Assembly (NCBI RefSeq): GCF_016741935.1 | Contig: NZ_JAERRG010000035.1 | Span: 1-64,000 of the forward strand | DNA: 64,000 nucleotides | Direction of reading: 5' to 3' | DNA from: Streptomyces endocoffeicus | GTDB taxonomy: Bacteria; Actinomycetota; Actinomycetes; Streptomycetales; Streptomycetaceae | Shown here: piece by piece, positions 62,961-64,000 of the stretch | Layout of the letters: each line of letters begins with the position of its first letter | Numbering within the stretch: the stretch's first letter is position 1 | Notes under the pieces: generated by a model | The model's database searches: none | Told to the model about the DNA's origin: nothing | The model's input: the letters and a program-made list of their open reading frames with translations, nothing else | Translations under genes and position numbers: made by a program

Positions 62961-64000
62961 ATGCGCCCTGCCCTGAAGCCTTTCCATGTCCGCGCCGAGG
63001 GGTCCGGCCCCGGCCGTCGCACCGTGCTCGCCGCGCTGGCGGGTGCCGGTGCGGCCGTTGCCCTCGGCGCCGGGACCGCGACTGCTTCCGTCTCGTCGCC
63101 CGGTGCCGCGAGCGGCGACACGCTGTTCATCAAGGCCTTCCCGGACGCCGAAACGGAACGGCTGCGGCTCGACCGGTCGCTGCGGGCCAGCGACTTCATC
63201 CCCACCGGGCGCTACGCGGCGCCGGGCACGCCCGTCACCGTCCGGGTGCAGTCGGCCCACGGGGTACTCCCGGTTCTGCACATCGGGACCTTCGACGACT
63301 ACCACACGAACACCGAACTGAGGGCGCCGCGGACGTTCCGGCTCCGGTCGGGTCTGAACGAGGTCGCGGACACCTACGGCGGCCCGGTGTACCTCAGCTT
63401 CGCCGGTCACGGTCAGCGTGCCGCCGTCACCTTCGTCTCCGGCACCGAGCGGATGGCCGTCTTCGAGCTCGGGCGGACGAGCGAGGCCGAGTTCCAGCGG
63501 CGGCTCGACACCGTCACCGGCGTCCCGTGGGTCGAACTCGTCACGGACCGGGCCATCCTGACGCTCACCCGCGAGGGTGCGCTGCTGTACCGCACCGAGG
63601 ACCACGCCGCGCTGATGTCGCTGTTCGACACCGTCATCGACTCGCACGACCGGATCAGCGGCCTGGACAGCGGCCGGCCTCTCGACCGGCCCAAGGCGGG
63701 CCGCTACCACTTCAACGAGGTCAGCGTCGTCCCCAAGGGAGTTGGCGCGTATGCCTGGCACGGCTTCAACGGCTTCCCTCGCGCCTACATGGACCGGCTC
63801 TGCACGGTCAGCGGCCTCACCACCCGCGGCTGGGGTCTTTACCACGAACTGGGACACCTCAACCAACAGGCCGCCTACCAGGCCGGCACCCTCACCGAAG
63901 TCACGGTGAACATCTACTCGCTGGCCGCACAGCGCACCCTGGGCCGCCCCTCGAACCTCCTCACGGTCGACGCGAAGACGGGCCTCAACTGGTTCCAGTC
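62961..64000 (+). CDS. Secreted M60-family (enhancin-like) peptidase, 5' part
   Basis: At least 346 residues; the gene runs off the window. Tat signal (GRRTVLAALAGAGAAV) follows a short N-region. Residues 50-170 look like the beta domain before the peptidase (FIKAFPDAETERLRLDRSL, PTGRYAAPGTPVTV). The zinc site is His295-Glu296-x-x-His299 in YHELGHLNQQ with Glu313 in TEVTVNIYSL, the M60 spacing; the surrounding GWGLYHELGH is characteristic. M60 enzymes cut mucin-type and other glycoproteins, often next to O-glycans. GGGAG lies seven bases before the ATG. Association with a LacI site and glycosidase genes suits glycoprotein breakdown. Confidence 0.85.
   Translation, partial: MRPALKPFHVRAEGSGPGRRTVLAALAGAGAAVALGAGTATASVSSPGAASGDTLFIKAFPDAETERLRLDRSLRASDFIPTGRYAAPGTPVTVRVQSAHGVLPVLHIGTFDDYHTNTELRAPRTFRLRSGLNEVADTYGGPVYLSFAGHGQRAAVTFVSGTERMAVFELGRTSEAEFQRRLDTVTGVPWVELVTDRAILTLTREGALLYRTEDHAALMSLFDTVIDSHDRISGLDSGRPLDRPKAGRYHFNEVSVVPKGVGAYAWHGFNGFPRAYMDRLCTVSGLTTRGWGLYHELGHLNQQAAYQAGTLTEVTVNIYSLAAQRTLGRPSNLLTVDAKTGLNWFQ

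Overview
The window is high-GC DNA with start codons (ATG/GTG/TTG), Tat-type secretion signals, MsiK-dependent-style sugar ABC importers without their own ATPase, and many degraded insertion sequences of the IS3, IS6, ISL3, IS701 and IS1182-like kinds. All of this fits a Streptomyces or close relative, probably an accessory part of the chromosome. Nearly every intact gene serves uptake and breakdown of complex glycans or glycoproteins, or regulates that.

Region 1 (1-2.2 kb): debris (a truncated KDPG-type aldolase, an ISL3-like IS end, the tail of an ECF41 sigma factor) around an intact anion/sugar-acid MFS permease. Region 2 (2.2-16.2 kb): one minus-strand run, GH38 alpha-mannosidase > ABC binding protein > two permeases > GH5_18-like beta-mannosidase > GH3 enzyme > secreted GH85 endo-beta-N-acetylglucosaminidase, facing a LacI regulator across a short region with two similar operator-like sites. 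This reads as an N-glycan utilisation locus: GH85 releases the glycan outside, the ABC system imports it, and GH38, GH5 and GH3 dismantle it. A decayed second GH85 tail lies between GH3 and GH85. Region 3 (16.4-23.2 kb): three separate PhyH-type dioxygenase plus AraC regulator modules with IS and pseudogene debris between them.

Region 4 (24-36.6 kb): a FadR-type GntR regulator, an MFS sugar porter, a secreted GH120 beta-xylosidase-like enzyme, two dehydrogenases, an enolase-superfamily dehydratase, an FAH-family dehydratase, an aldehyde dehydrogenase pseudogene and an SMP-30 lactonase. This is the gene content of a Weimberg-type oxidative pentose route. Four sites of the form CYGGT-N3-ACCRG (one with a mismatched end base) sit in its control regions and suggest one regulon. 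Region 5 (37.4-49.1 kb): a SIS-domain remnant, then a minus-strand group with GH31-CBM35, an uncharacterised Tat-exported protein, GH20 with two F5/8C domains, and a paralogue of the uncharacterised protein. The paralogue pair is the best candidate for an undescribed enzyme family. Region 6 (49.1-55.1 kb): GntR, S9-peptidase and beta-helix remnants around a large secreted GH65 enzyme. Region 7 (55.1-64 kb): an M1 peptidase inside a sugar-type ABC operon, a divergent D-2-hydroxyacid dehydrogenase, a LacI regulator, and an M60 glycoprotein peptidase cut by the window end. Similar LacI-type sites lie before the ABC operon and before the M60 gene.

No tRNA, rRNA or CRISPR array was seen. Functions are from sequence motifs and recalled family features; no database search was run.
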